In this document: positions 22,301 through 30,015 of the stretch, in pieces
How the letters are laid out: each line of letters starts with the position of its first letter
Numbering within the stretch: position 1 is the stretch's first letter
Source: Clostridiaceae bacterium
GTDB taxonomy: Bacteria > Bacillota > Clostridia > Oscillospirales > Acutalibacteraceae
Reading direction: 5' to 3'
DNA: 35,149 nucleotides
Assembly (NCBI GenBank): GCA_016292785.1
Contig: JAEDFL010000017.1
Span: 1-35,149, forward strand
The notes under the pieces: generated by a model
The model's input: only the letters and a program-made list of their open reading frames with translations
Database searches by the model: none
What the model was told of the DNA's origin: nothing
Program-made: the position numbers and the translations under genes

Positions 22301-25199
22301 GTCAACGGTTGACGGATATGTCACCGCTATCAACGACGCTATACTCGCTCTGGAATATTCAGGAGCGGATTACACGCAGGTTGAGCTTGCAAAGGCGAAC
22401 ATACCGGAGGACACTTCGCTTTACACCACTCTTTCGGTTGCAACCCTCAATTCCGTGCTCAAGAAGATCGACACAACTCTTACTGCCGATCAGCAGTCCA
22501 AGGTTGACGGATATGTTACAAGCATAAACAATGCTATCAACGGACTCAAATACAAAAATGCAGACTACTCAAAGGTAAAGACAGCTAAAGCAAAGGTTCC
22601 GTCAGATTCCTCACTTTACACAGAGGAGAGCTGGCAGCACCTTCAGGATAAGCTGAACGATGTGGTTGAAGGTCTGGATATCAGATATCAGGCTCAGGTT
22701 GACACTTATGCGGAGGCTATTGAAACGGCAATCAACGTTCTTCAGTATAAGCCTGCCGATTACACGGATGTCAATACAGCTCTTACTGAAATACCGTCTG
22801 ATCTCTCGATTTACACAGACGCTTCCGTCGAGTCTCTGAATGAAGCTGTAAACTCAATCGACAAATATCTCGACATCAGATATCAGTCAACGGTTGACGG
22901 ATATGCCGATGATATCAGAACGAAGATCGGCGCACTTAAAATAAAGGATGCCGATTACTCGGCAGTCGTAAATGCGATAAGCGAGGCGAACACCAAGATC
23001 GCCGAGGGAATATACACTGATGATTCGGTTGCAAATCTGAACAAAGCGATCTCCGATGTTGTATATAATCTTGACATTACAAAGCAGGAGCAGGTTGACG
23101 GATATGCAACAGCAATCAATGACGCTATTGCAAAGCTTGAGGTAAAGTTTGTTCCTGCCGACTATACACGAGTCGATGCCGAAATAAGAAAGATCCCGTC
23201 AGATCTCTCGGTATATACCGATGAGACGGTAAACGCACTTAACGAAGCGGTTAACGCAGTGGACAGAACTCTCGGCTCGGATCAGCAGGCAACCGTTGAC
23301 GGATATGCAGATGCAATCAGAGCGGCGGTATCGAACCTCAAGTATAAGAGTGCCGATTACACGGCGGTCGAAACGGCAAAGGGCAAGATCCCCACGGATT
23401 CAACGATTTACACGACAGAGAGCTGGCAGAATCTTCAGGTGAAGCTCAATGCAGTTGTTGAGGGACTTGACATCAGATATCAGACGCAGGTTGACGGCTA
23501 TGCTTCGGATATCGAACAGGCGATAGAGGCACTTGAGCTTCTGTCGGCGAATTATGACGAAGTAACTGCGGCAAAGGGCGAGATTCCCACGGATCTCACG
23601 CTTTACACCGATGAAACGGTTGCACAGCTCAACGCAGTTCTCAACAGCATACAGTATGACCTTGATATCACACAGCAGGCAACGGTAGACACCTATCCGC
23701 CGCTGATCCGTGAAGCAATATCAAAGCTCAGCTATAAGAGTGCCGACTATTCGTCGGTCGAAACGGCAAAGGGCAAGGTTCCCACGGATTCAACAGTCTA
23801 CACAACCGAGAGCTGGCAGAATCTTCAGAACAAGCTCAATGCAGTTGTTGAGGGACTTGACATCAGATATCAGACACAGGTTGACGGCTATGCTTCGGAT
23901 ATCGAACAGGCGATAGAGGCACTTGAGCTTCTGTCGGCGAATTATGACGAAGTAACTGCGGCAAAGGGCGAGATTCCCACGGATCTCACGCTTTACACCG
24001 ATGAAACGGTTGCACAGCTCAACGCAGTTCTCAACAGCATACAGTATGACCTTGATATCACACAGCAGGCAACGGTAGACACCTATCCGCCGCTGATCCG
24101 TGAAGCAATATCAAAGCTCAGCTATAAGAGTGCCGACTATTCGTCGGTCGAAACGGCAAAGGGCAAGGTTCCCACGGATTCAACAGTCTACACAACCGAG
24201 AGCTGGCAGAATCTTCAGAACAAGCTCAATGCAGTTGTTGAGGGACTTGACATCAGATATCAGACACAGGTTGACGGCTATGCTTCGGATATCGAACAGG
24301 CGATAGAGGAACTTGAATATCTTCCTGCCGATTACACAGCAGTTGAAGAAGCAATTGCGGCGGCAAATGCCGAAATCGCAAAGGGTTGGTACACCGACGA
24401 AAGTGTTGCAAATCTTAACGAAAAAATCAACGCCGTTGTGACAGGTTACACAAAAAATCGACAGGACGAGGTTGATACTTTTGCCGAAAATATAGTCAAA
24501 GCAACCAATGATTTGGTCAAAAAATTGGCAAACTATACAGAACTTCAAAAAATTTTGGATTTGCTTGACAATTCCGACTCAGAAATTTATAATAATACAT
24601 ATAAGAACTTTAATGAGGTAATGGCACTTATTACCGCTTACCGTGAGAATACCGTTCAGAACAATATGGATCTGACGGCTGATAAACAGGCTCAGGTTGA
24701 TGAGATGACGGCAACGCTTCAGGGATATATTGATTCCCTTGAGCTTGTTGAGGCGACAGAGGTCTTTACGGTTAAAGAGGGTAGTACGACCGTTATCAAG
24801 GACGGCTACATCTACGGCCTTAAGACGGCGATGACCAAGGCGGCGTTCCAGAGCAATTATATTACATATGAGAACGTAACGCTTCAGTATTCCGGAAACA
24901 GCGGAAGATACCTCGGAACCGGTACAACGGTTAAAGTCATTTCTGATCTCACGGGTGAGGAAATTGCGACCTACACGATTGTTATCTACGGTGATGTCAA
25001 CGGTGACGGTCAGATCAATATTGCCGACAGCGACGCAGTTGCTTCGTCAATCCAGAAGCTGAACACGCTTTCTCCTGCGGCTAAAAAGGCAGCAAAGCTT
25101 GTTTCAAGATCAGGTCTGGCACTTGCAGACTATAATGCATTGGTTAACGTCATTCAGAAAAAAGCAACAATCAATCAGGTTACCGGTAAGCTTTCATAA
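19302..25199 (+). CDS. Giant secreted protein: beta N-terminal region, about 20 FIVAR-like modules, C-terminal dockerin
   Basis: About 1965 residues. The signal peptide is in the first 40 residues (IISILIVIALVLSSIPLTLV). Residues 40-450 are beta-rich and unassigned. From about 450 to 1820 lie about 20 tandem modules of roughly 65 residues. Each begins (A/S)-D-Y-x-x-V and continues IPxDxxxYTxE, LNxxL, LDIRYQ and QVDGYAxxI; this matches the FIVAR type of three-helix repeat found in cell-wall-bound proteins. A beta module (about 1820-1893, with YLGTGTTVKVI) precedes a dockerin at about 1895-1960. Its first loop, GDVNGDGQINIADSD, is canonical; the second has lost the calcium ligands (KLVSRSGLALADYNAL). 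I chose ATG 19302, eight bases after AAGGTGG; GTG 19290 is inside that site. The next gene is 54 bases away and probably in the same transcript. Confidence 0.9.
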   Translation: MSLKRKIISILIVIALVLSSIPLTLVSGGNTATASSADSTLVLHRPTAGIYVNDVTRVAYAVNSLKPPSGNNSVIVKATKSGVPYISSSYANIAYVGETPYSTQISFTPGVTLDAEPTISCSNTTVTYLTSTPAYSNGTYTWTVSGGTAEPGTALIFTVSYTYSETNAITGKTYTNTYETQCVSYVEAIASPAGIYTVKRTYENYVVGSNTKNRSYVATMILGENTYGSVYNGGSGDGTVDFTNNSAFTSNVSAWTSDFGNMKNFSGSSASRDYNVAYGADSNRPLSTTYIDKSVTSTLSSLNLRIHTVLPTIASSSNERVTVAYDNVYAVPGIVQTFSSDSDSEALSNDTAVVSELGMTRPTGSIQQTTSSLSSTLQSYFEGVGPCRDIGTKEYTVTIKYNTPGGWSAVYVGQSFSFRFVTYDKGSLRTLTEEVYSSDPTSMTTSLADGEYKGYNPQSWYYSSGWEDFRTAYLNAKTILAKPNTSQTDIDNAYNSLVTAYSNLEMRRADYSLADAYYKQAVAKNKDNYTLASWAKLQNLIDNYVANYSALYQPAVDKSAVDIKAAIDALEYATADYSDFIANLNTVNKMLNEAPTIYGKPASEVYDGWSTIESVLKNSGCVYNELEGYTLGTYLDVTEQSTVDGYTLLLRNAIDNLKLNSANYTEANKAESAYKVLKLSYIVDDIAQNLTESYDALVALHGLDLSRQSEVDAAVATLKYWLDNVEYKPADITEAINIIAEANSIDRSQYSDLTAVDNAVAALEAKMDLDIRYQSEIDRGVTAVRSAINKLIANRADYTDVDAAITEADEVADNILTTYASTYGFTADTFYSNWSDVTDAINNVVRDLDNTKQAQVDGYAAAIRKALSDLVENKADYSTVNAAQQEASEIISTGSGLYTSESLSRVTNAYISVVTNLDISKQAQVDGYAQAITEAIEQLEYLPANYSEVEAKIAEANEKLADNDEYSNAHPGYSLYTGSSVSALNLAIAGVDTSLDIRYQSTVDGYVTAINDAILALEYSGADYTQVELAKANIPEDTSLYTTLSVATLNSVLKKIDTTLTADQQSKVDGYVTSINNAINGLKYKNADYSKVKTAKAKVPSDSSLYTEESWQHLQDKLNDVVEGLDIRYQAQVDTYAEAIETAINVLQYKPADYTDVNTALTEIPSDLSIYTDASVESLNEAVNSIDKYLDIRYQSTVDGYADDIRTKIGALKIKDADYSAVVNAISEANTKIAEGIYTDDSVANLNKAISDVVYNLDITKQEQVDGYATAINDAIAKLEVKFVPADYTRVDAEIRKIPSDLSVYTDETVNALNEAVNAVDRTLGSDQQATVDGYADAIRAAVSNLKYKSADYTAVETAKGKIPTDSTIYTTESWQNLQVKLNAVVEGLDIRYQTQVDGYASDIEQAIEALELLSANYDEVTAAKGEIPTDLTLYTDETVAQLNAVLNSIQYDLDITQQATVDTYPPLIREAISKLSYKSADYSSVETAKGKVPTDSTVYTTESWQNLQNKLNAVVEGLDIRYQTQVDGYASDIEQAIEALELLSANYDEVTAAKGEIPTDLTLYTDETVAQLNAVLNSIQYDLDITQQATVDTYPPLIREAISKLSYKSADYSSVETAKGKVPTDSTVYTTESWQNLQNKLNAVVEGLDIRYQTQVDGYASDIEQAIEELEYLPADYTAVEEAIAAANAEIAKGWYTDESVANLNEKINAVVTGYTKNRQDEVDTFAENIVKATNDLVKKLANYTELQKILDLLDNSDSEIYNNTYKNFNEVMALITAYRENTVQNNMDLTADKQAQVDEMTATLQGYIDSLELVEATEVFTVKEGSTTVIKDGYIYGLKTAMTKAAFQSNYITYENVTLQYSGNSGRYLGTGTTVKVISDLTGEEIATYTIVIYGDVNGDGQINIADSDAVASSIQKLNTLSPAAKKAAKLVSRSGLALADYNALVNVIQKKATINQVTGKLS
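20660..24755 (+). repeat. Coding tandem array of FIVAR-like modules
   Basis: About 20 units of roughly 195 bases, recognisable in protein by a Tyr at the module start ('ADY' or 'ANY') and the QVDGYA motif near the end. Early and late modules are divergent; the central ones (about 23340-24310) are nearly or exactly identical, so the array has grown recently from the middle. Confidence 0.85.
23487..24309 (+). repeat. 390-bp tandem duplication, identical at nucleotide level
   Basis: Bases 23487-23919 are identical to 23877-24309, that is 433 bases at an offset of 390. The match extends left to 23432 with a single change (G 23486 versus A 23876). It breaks on the right at 23920/24310 (C versus A). 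The unit codes for exactly two 65-residue modules, so the reading frame is kept at any copy number. Confidence 0.97.
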
Positions 25200-25204
25200 T
25201 CTGG

Positions 25205-25231
25205 CTTAAATCCATTTTGCGATGGATTAAG
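25205..25231 (+). other. Intergenic hairpin between the giant dockerin gene and the cohesin-like gene
   Basis: CTTAA-a-TCCAT (25205-25215) can pair with ATGGATTAAG (25222-25231), a 10-bp stem with one bulge. No T-tract follows, so it is not a standard terminator. It could be an mRNA processing or stability element that changes the ratio of the two products. Confidence 0.4.
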
Positions 25232-25253
25232 ATAAATTTAAGGAGGAATATTT

Positions 25254-27131
25254 ATGGCAAAGAAATTTTTAAGCATTGTTCTTTCATTGCTTCTTGTCTT
25301 CTCGACTTTTGCTATCGTCAGTGTTGCAGGCGATACCATAACTCCGGAAGATGAGGCCCTTTATCCTGCAGAGGAGCTGGCAATCACAAATCCTAAGGAA
25401 AGAATTGACCGTTGTCTTCTTACAGGAAGATCAATGGGCGGTGCTTATATCCAGGACACCGCAGCAAGCAAGGACATTCTCGAAGATAACCTTTCCTATT
25501 GGAAGGATGAGATTATCGACGAGTATCATGCTCTTGAAGCTAAGGGCGATGCTGCAACAGACGAAGAGTGGGGCGCCCTCTATCGTAAGATGAAGACTCC
25601 TCACGACAATGATTTTGATTTGTGGGCAGATTTCTGGTATGAGTACAAAGACCTTTCCAAGGGTCAGGCAACAGTTAGTTTTGTTGCAAGCCAGGAAGTT
25701 GTTAATCCCGGCGATGAGTTTTCGGTTGACATCAACCTGACAACCGATTTCTGGTTCAACGCAATGTACGCTACAATGTTCTATGACAAGAACAACTTTG
25801 AATTTGTAGGCTTCGGCGATCTCGGCGAGAAGTTCTCCCGTTACGCAATTACAGTTCAGAGCACCAACTACGGTATTTATCCCGTAGGCGGCGACGTCCG
25901 TTCAATCGAGTGGCCGGATGCTATCAAGGCTGAGGAAGGCTGCTATGATACATACGGCGGAATCAATGTCGGTATTTCAAAGGAAGCAATTTCCTCTCAG
26001 CCCGATCCTAACGTTCCTTCTTTGATTTGTGATAACGATAAGGTTGTTACATTCAATTTCAGGGCTAAGGATACAGCAGCTGCAGGTTCTACATTCAGCT
26101 TCTTCTGCACAAACGATGCAATGTATACCTTGAATAAGATTGACATTTATGATGAAGGCGACGCATCAGGTGTTTGGGTTATTCCTTGCTGGCAGTTCTA
26201 TCGCTGCGATAAGGATTCAATGTCAAATGACATGATGTTTGCTGACTGGATGTATCAGTATGACAAGTCTCTCAGCATCACAGGCGATGAAGTAACTATC
26301 GCAGGTCAGGAAGTTGTTCCTGCCGATTACACGGATCTTGATGCAGCAATCGCTGAATATGATTCATCTGCTTATAATCTTTACACAGCAGATTCTTGGG
26401 CAGCATATGTTCAGGCTGTTGACGCAGGTAAGGCTCTTTCAAGAGAACTTACAGCTGACGAGCAGGCAACGGTTGACGCAGCTACAAGGGCTATCGTAGG
26501 CGCTAAGGCAGCTCTTGTTCTCAACAAGCTTGTTGGCGCAGCAGTTATCGGTACTCCGGCAATCGGCGCTTCCGCTAATGTTGAGGTAGTTGCAAACGGT
26601 TCTCCGGTTGCTATCCGCCTTGTTGGAGAAGGCGGTGAAAACTCGTTCACATTTAACCGTGAAGATGCAACAATCACTACTGACGGCACAAATGAGATCT
26701 GGAACGTAAAGGTTCCCGTAACAGCTGAAAAGGCTTCTTACAACGTATTCGGTAAGTGGGGCAGCGACTACAACGATGCAGGCACAGCTCTTACAATCGA
26801 AGCAGTTGAGGGACTTGACCTCAGCATCCACTCAATCGAGGTTCCCGATATGTACGGCTCGATGGGCGGCAAGATCTACATGGGTGTTCACGATGTAGTC
26901 GTCAGAACAAGCAAGGATGTTTACAAGATCCAGTTTGTTGATCCTGACGGAAACACCCGTACATTCTGCAGCGTTGACTTCCCGCCGGTTGAAGACGGTG
27001 AAGAGCTTGTATGGACTATCCCGTTCAAGTTTGCAACTCTCGGCAACATGAACTACGCGCTCAGAACACGTGCTGTTAACACAACATTTGCTCTTACAGG
27101 CGATTATATGACCGGTAGAGTAGTATTCTGA
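25254..27131 (+). CDS. Secreted protein with cohesin-like, FIVAR-like and Ig-like domains
   Basis: A 625-residue protein. The signal peptide is about 1-25. Residues 30-137 look helical. About 138-345 resembles a cohesin-type beta-sandwich: it starts ATVSFVASQEVVNPGDEFSV, goes on with NAMYATMFYDKNNFEFVG (like the cohesin 'YD..vLe.v' strand), and near the end has KVVTFNFRAKDTAAAGSTF, matching the typical closing strands 'l.tl.Fkvk..a..G'. Residues 356-427 form one FIVAR-like module (PADYTDLDAAIAEYD, YTADSWAAYVQAV), closely similar to those in the giant neighbour. Two Ig-like beta domains seem to fill 430-520 and 521-625. No cell-wall sorting signal or C-terminal anchor is visible. AGGAGG lies seven bases before ATG. 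Cohesin function is an inference; a CBM-like or other sandwich fold is the main alternative. Confidence 0.82.
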   Translation: MAKKFLSIVLSLLLVFSTFAIVSVAGDTITPEDEALYPAEELAITNPKERIDRCLLTGRSMGGAYIQDTAASKDILEDNLSYWKDEIIDEYHALEAKGDAATDEEWGALYRKMKTPHDNDFDLWADFWYEYKDLSKGQATVSFVASQEVVNPGDEFSVDINLTTDFWFNAMYATMFYDKNNFEFVGFGDLGEKFSRYAITVQSTNYGIYPVGGDVRSIEWPDAIKAEEGCYDTYGGINVGISKEAISSQPDPNVPSLICDNDKVVTFNFRAKDTAAAGSTFSFFCTNDAMYTLNKIDIYDEGDASGVWVIPCWQFYRCDKDSMSNDMMFADWMYQYDKSLSITGDEVTIAGQEVVPADYTDLDAAIAEYDSSAYNLYTADSWAAYVQAVDAGKALSRELTADEQATVDAATRAIVGAKAALVLNKLVGAAVIGTPAIGASANVEVVANGSPVAIRLVGEGGENSFTFNREDATITTDGTNEIWNVKVPVTAEKASYNVFGKWGSDYNDAGTALTIEAVEGLDLSIHSIEVPDMYGSMGGKIYMGVHDVVVRTSKDVYKIQFVDPDGNTRTFCSVDFPPVEDGEELVWTIPFKFATLGNMNYALRTRAVNTTFALTGDYMTGRVVF

Positions 27132-27157
27132 TTATAAAAAAACAATGCTAAATTTTT

Positions 27158-27190
27158 GGCTCCGTGCTTAGGTACGGAGCCTTTGCTTTG
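27158..27190 (+). terminator. Intrinsic terminator after the cohesin-like gene
   Basis: GGCTCCGT (27158-27165) pairs with ACGGAGCC (27174-27181), extendable by two inner pairs, followed by TTTGCTTT. It closes the 19302-27131 transcript. Confidence 0.8.
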
Positions 27191-27228
27191 CCTTGAACTG
27201 CGTTTTTTAGTCGGACGACAGAAAATTA

Positions 27229-27257
27229 TTGACACGGACGTTATATAATGATAAAAT
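27229..27257 (+). promoter_or_regulatory. Strong sigma-A-type promoter for the kinase/exporter/PqqD/peptidase operon
   Basis: Consensus TTGACA at 27229-27234, 17 bases, TAAAAT at 27252-27257. A TATAAT at 27244-27249 is too close to the -35 to be used with it. The leader is about 60 bases and contains no peptide ORF of useful size. Confidence 0.8.
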
Positions 27258-27324
27258 TATAACAAGTATGGGATGATCAGGTACTGCGTAGAATGTATAA
27301 TTTGCTTTGAAAAGCGGTGAAAAG

Positions 27325-28032
27325 ATGCCTGTATATAAAATTGCCGGACTCAATGTCGGATATGAGCCGAGATATTCACTTCTTTGTCAACGCAGTGAAA
27401 AATATCTCTGCGGCGAAAAAGCAGATTTCAATATCAGCGTAAGCGACAATCTGATGGAACGGCAGATAGAATACTACAAAGATGTGTTGCAGGGAGCTCA
27501 GCTTGAGTACCTTTGGATCGGTGCGCTTTTCAATTTGAAATTGCTTGAATATAACGGAATGTTTCTTCATTCGTCCACGGTTGTGGTTGACGGACGGGCT
27601 TATTCCTTTTCCGCACCGTGCAAAACCGGTAAATCAACACACACGGCTCTGTGGTTGAAGCTTCTCGGGGATAAAGCCTTTATTATAAATGACGACAAAG
27701 CCGCTTTCCGAAAAATTGACGGAAAGCATCTTGTTTTCGGCACTCCTTTTTCGGGGAAAAGCGACTTGAATGTAAACACATCGGCGGAGCTTGCAGGAAT
27801 TTGTTTCATTGAGCAAAGCCCCGATAATTCTATTGAACGGATAGATCCCGATTCGGCTCTTTCGCTTATGATTTCGCAGACTATCCGTCCTTCAAACCCC
27901 GAAAGAATGATAATGCTTTGCGATTTCCTTGATGAGCTTTTGTGTGAAGTGCCTGTCTATCGGCTCAAATGCAACGTCAGCACGGAGGCCGCCGAGCTTT
28001 CGTATAAAACTATGAGCAGAAAACTGCTGTGA
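27325..28032 (+). CDS. HPr-kinase-like P-loop protein
   Basis: About 235 residues. The core resembles the C-terminal kinase domain of HPr kinase/phosphorylase: a strand HSSTVVVDGRAYSFSAP leads into the Walker A loop APCKTGKSTHTALW (about residues 97-110), then INDDKAAFRKIDG with paired acidic residues and GTPFSGKSDLN. The N-terminal HprK regulatory domain is absent, as in the HprK-like proteins found in RiPP gene clusters; some homologues there modify a peptide substrate. I prefer ATG 27325 (GGTGA upstream) over TTG 27307, which has no ribosome site. It opens an operon with an exporter, a PqqD-like protein and a signal-peptidase-like protein, which supports a peptide-related role. The substrate is unknown. 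Confidence 0.8.
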   Translation: MPVYKIAGLNVGYEPRYSLLCQRSEKYLCGEKADFNISVSDNLMERQIEYYKDVLQGAQLEYLWIGALFNLKLLEYNGMFLHSSTVVVDGRAYSFSAPCKTGKSTHTALWLKLLGDKAFIINDDKAAFRKIDGKHLVFGTPFSGKSDLNVNTSAELAGICFIEQSPDNSIERIDPDSALSLMISQTIRPSNPERMIMLCDFLDELLCEVPVYRLKCNVSTEAAELSYKTMSRKLL

Positions 28033-28048
28033 CAAAGGAAAGATCATT

Positions 28049-29752
28049 TTGAAACATACAAAAAAGGATGTTCCGCACCGGATTGGCGGCAGTGATTATT
28101 CTGCACTTAAATGGATAGTAAAAACAGCGGAGGGCAGTTGGGCTTTCTTGCTGGTTTATTCCGTGCTAAGCTCTTTGCTTGCATACCTCGGTATTCTTAC
28201 CGCCTATGGTACAAGGGATATTGTCAACGGCGCCGCAGAAAAAGATCTTCTGCTTTTAAAGCACGGCGCAATCCTTTTGCTGATTCTTGTATCATTTCAG
28301 ATCGTTCTGAAAATTATCGGCAGTAATCTTTATGAACGTGCAAGAGCAAAAATTGAAATAAAAATCAGGACAAACATCTTTGATTCAATATTGAAAAAGG
28401 ACTACACTGAGCTGACGAAGCATCACAGCGGTGATCTTCTTAACCGTCTGACATCGGATGTTCAGGTGATCTGCGACGGAGTTACCGGATTGGTTCCCCG
28501 TATCGTCGCTTTGCTGACAAAGCTTGTCTCGTCTGTGATGATAATGATAGGGATCGACTGGATCTTTGCACTGATCTTCCTTATCGGCGGCGGATTGATT
28601 GCCGTAACGACTGCTTTCTTCAGAAATTATCTGAAGAACATACACAAAAAAGCGCAGGAGGCGGACGGAAAGGTTCGCTCTTTCTTTCAGGAATCCATTG
28701 CCGGCGTACTGGTAATCAAGGTTTTTAATGCCTACAGCCGGATTTCCGAAAAAGCACGCAAGCTTCAGATTGATAACTACAATATCCGCATCAAGCGTGT
28801 GACTATCAGCATCTTTGCAAACACGGGAATACAGATGGCGTTCAGCCTCGGCTACCTTTTTGCAATGGTGCTCGGCGGAATCCGTGTTTACCAGGGAATG
28901 ATCGACATAGGCGAGCTGACGGCTATTCTCCAGCTTGTCAATCAAATTCAGTCGCCGCTTTCGGCACTTGCAGGAGTTCTGCCGACCTACTATTCTATCA
29001 TCGCTTCGGCGGAAAGAATACTTGAAATAGAAAACTACGAGGATGAGCTTGAGGTCGCAGAGGATATCGGCGACAGATATGAGTATTACTCCAAGCTCGA
29101 CCGAATTGAATTTGATTCGGTCACATTTAAATATAACCGTGATTATGTTTTTGAAGACGCAAGCGTCACGATCAATAAGGGTGATTTTGCGGCTGTCACG
29201 GGAATTTCCGGAATCGGCAAAAGCACGCTGATGAAGCTTCTTTTGGGAGTTATGCACCCCGAAAACGGCGAGATCAGACTTGTTACCGAGGACGGTGAAA
29301 GACAGGTTGACCGGGACACCAGAAAGCTTTTTTCCTATGTTCCGCAGGGCAATATGCTACTTTCCGGCACGCTGATGGAAAATATAACCTTTATGTGCCA
29401 AGGAAAAACAAAAGAGGAAATTGACCGGGCTGTCAGGCTGAGCTGTTCTGATGAGTTCGTTTCTCAGCTGCCGGACGGACTTGAAACCGTCGTAGGCGAG
29501 AGGGGATTGGGACTTTCCGAGGGACAGATACAGCGCATAGCAATCGCAAGAGCAATTCTTTATGATGCGCCGATACTGCTTTTGGACGAGGCTACCTCGG
29601 CACTCGATGAGGCAACCGAAGAACGTCTGCTGAAAAACCTCAGAAGTCTTGACAACAGAACCTGTATTGTAATAACACATAAACCTGCGGCTTTGAACGT
29701 GTGCAATAAAGAGATAAGAATTGAGGATAAAAAGATCCTCATTCGGGGGTGA
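28049..29752 (+). CDS. ABC transporter, fused permease and ATPase (exporter type)
   Basis: A 567-residue half-transporter. Residues 30-300 hold six membrane helices of the type I exporter fold, with the coupling-helix region near LTKHHSGDLLNRLTSDVQVI. The ATPase domain has Walker A GISGIGKSTLMKLLLG (about 383-398), Q-loop SYVPQGNMLLSGTLMENI, signature LSEGQIQRIAIARA (about 488-501, Glu in place of the first Gly), Walker B PILLLDEATSALDE, and switch His in CIVITHKPA. No peptidase C39 domain is present at the N-terminus, so any leader removal would need another protease; the S26-type peptidase two genes downstream is a candidate. The start is TTG 28049 with AAAGGAAAG upstream. The cargo is unknown. 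Confidence 0.93.
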   Translation: MKHTKKDVPHRIGGSDYSALKWIVKTAEGSWAFLLVYSVLSSLLAYLGILTAYGTRDIVNGAAEKDLLLLKHGAILLLILVSFQIVLKIIGSNLYERARAKIEIKIRTNIFDSILKKDYTELTKHHSGDLLNRLTSDVQVICDGVTGLVPRIVALLTKLVSSVMIMIGIDWIFALIFLIGGGLIAVTTAFFRNYLKNIHKKAQEADGKVRSFFQESIAGVLVIKVFNAYSRISEKARKLQIDNYNIRIKRVTISIFANTGIQMAFSLGYLFAMVLGGIRVYQGMIDIGELTAILQLVNQIQSPLSALAGVLPTYYSIIASAERILEIENYEDELEVAEDIGDRYEYYSKLDRIEFDSVTFKYNRDYVFEDASVTINKGDFAAVTGISGIGKSTLMKLLLGVMHPENGEIRLVTEDGERQVDRDTRKLFSYVPQGNMLLSGTLMENITFMCQGKTKEEIDRAVRLSCSDEFVSQLPDGLETVVGERGLGLSEGQIQRIAIARAILYDAPILLLDEATSALDEATEERLLKNLRSLDNRTCIVITHKPAALNVCNKEIRIEDKKILIRG

Positions 29753-29757
29753 GAGAT

Positions 29758-30015
29758 TTGAAAATCAAAGACGGATACAGAATAAGAAAGGTCGGCTCGA
29801 AAAGCGTTGTTGTTGCACCGGGAGGAATCAACTTTACGGGCTTGATAACGGTGAACGAAACCGGAACTTTCATTTGGAATATGCTTTCCGACGGAGCGGA
29901 GCCGGACGAAGTCGTTTTGTCTTTGGCAAAAGAATGTGACGTTCAGCCGGAAGCTATCCGGGGAGAGGTTCTTGAATTTATCAACGCTTTAAAAGGAGCA
30001 GATATACTTGAGTGA
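29758..30015 (+). CDS. PqqD-family peptide-binding protein (RRE-like)
   Basis: About 85 residues, the normal size for a stand-alone PqqD/RiPP recognition element. It has the N-terminal strand pair (DGYRIRKVG, SVVVAPGG), the NETGTFIWNMLSDGAEPDEVV block with the conserved Trp, and the closing helix VLEFINALKGADIL. These proteins bind leader peptides and deliver them to modifying enzymes. I prefer TTG 29758, preceded by the GGGGGTGAG that spans the ABC transporter stop; GTG 29749 would overlap that stop by four bases and lacks a ribosome site. It overlaps the peptidase gene by eight bases. No radical SAM or other classic modifying enzyme is adjacent; the HprK-like protein is the only candidate. 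Confidence 0.88.
   Translation: MKIKDGYRIRKVGSKSVVVAPGGINFTGLITVNETGTFIWNMLSDGAEPDEVVLSLAKECDVQPEAIRGEVLEFINALKGADILE

Noticed and set aside
23487..24309. Exact tandem repeats as a possible CRISPR or mobile element
   Set aside because: The unit is 390 bases, fully coding, in frame and equal to two protein modules; there are no spacers or terminal inverted repeats.
25205..25231. Hairpin after the giant dockerin gene as a terminator
   Set aside because: No T-tract follows, and a strong ribosome site for the next gene lies ten bases beyond, so it was kept only as a possible processing element.
27131..27324. Possible RiPP precursor peptide upstream of the HprK-like gene
   Set aside because: Only a five-codon ATG frame and a two-codon one were found; the stretch is explained by a terminator and a promoter.
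28385..29257. Minus-strand open frame (290 codons) within the ABC transporter
   Set aside because: The plus-strand gene has all transporter motifs; the reverse frame reads as low-complexity Ser/Arg/Asp-rich text with no domain.
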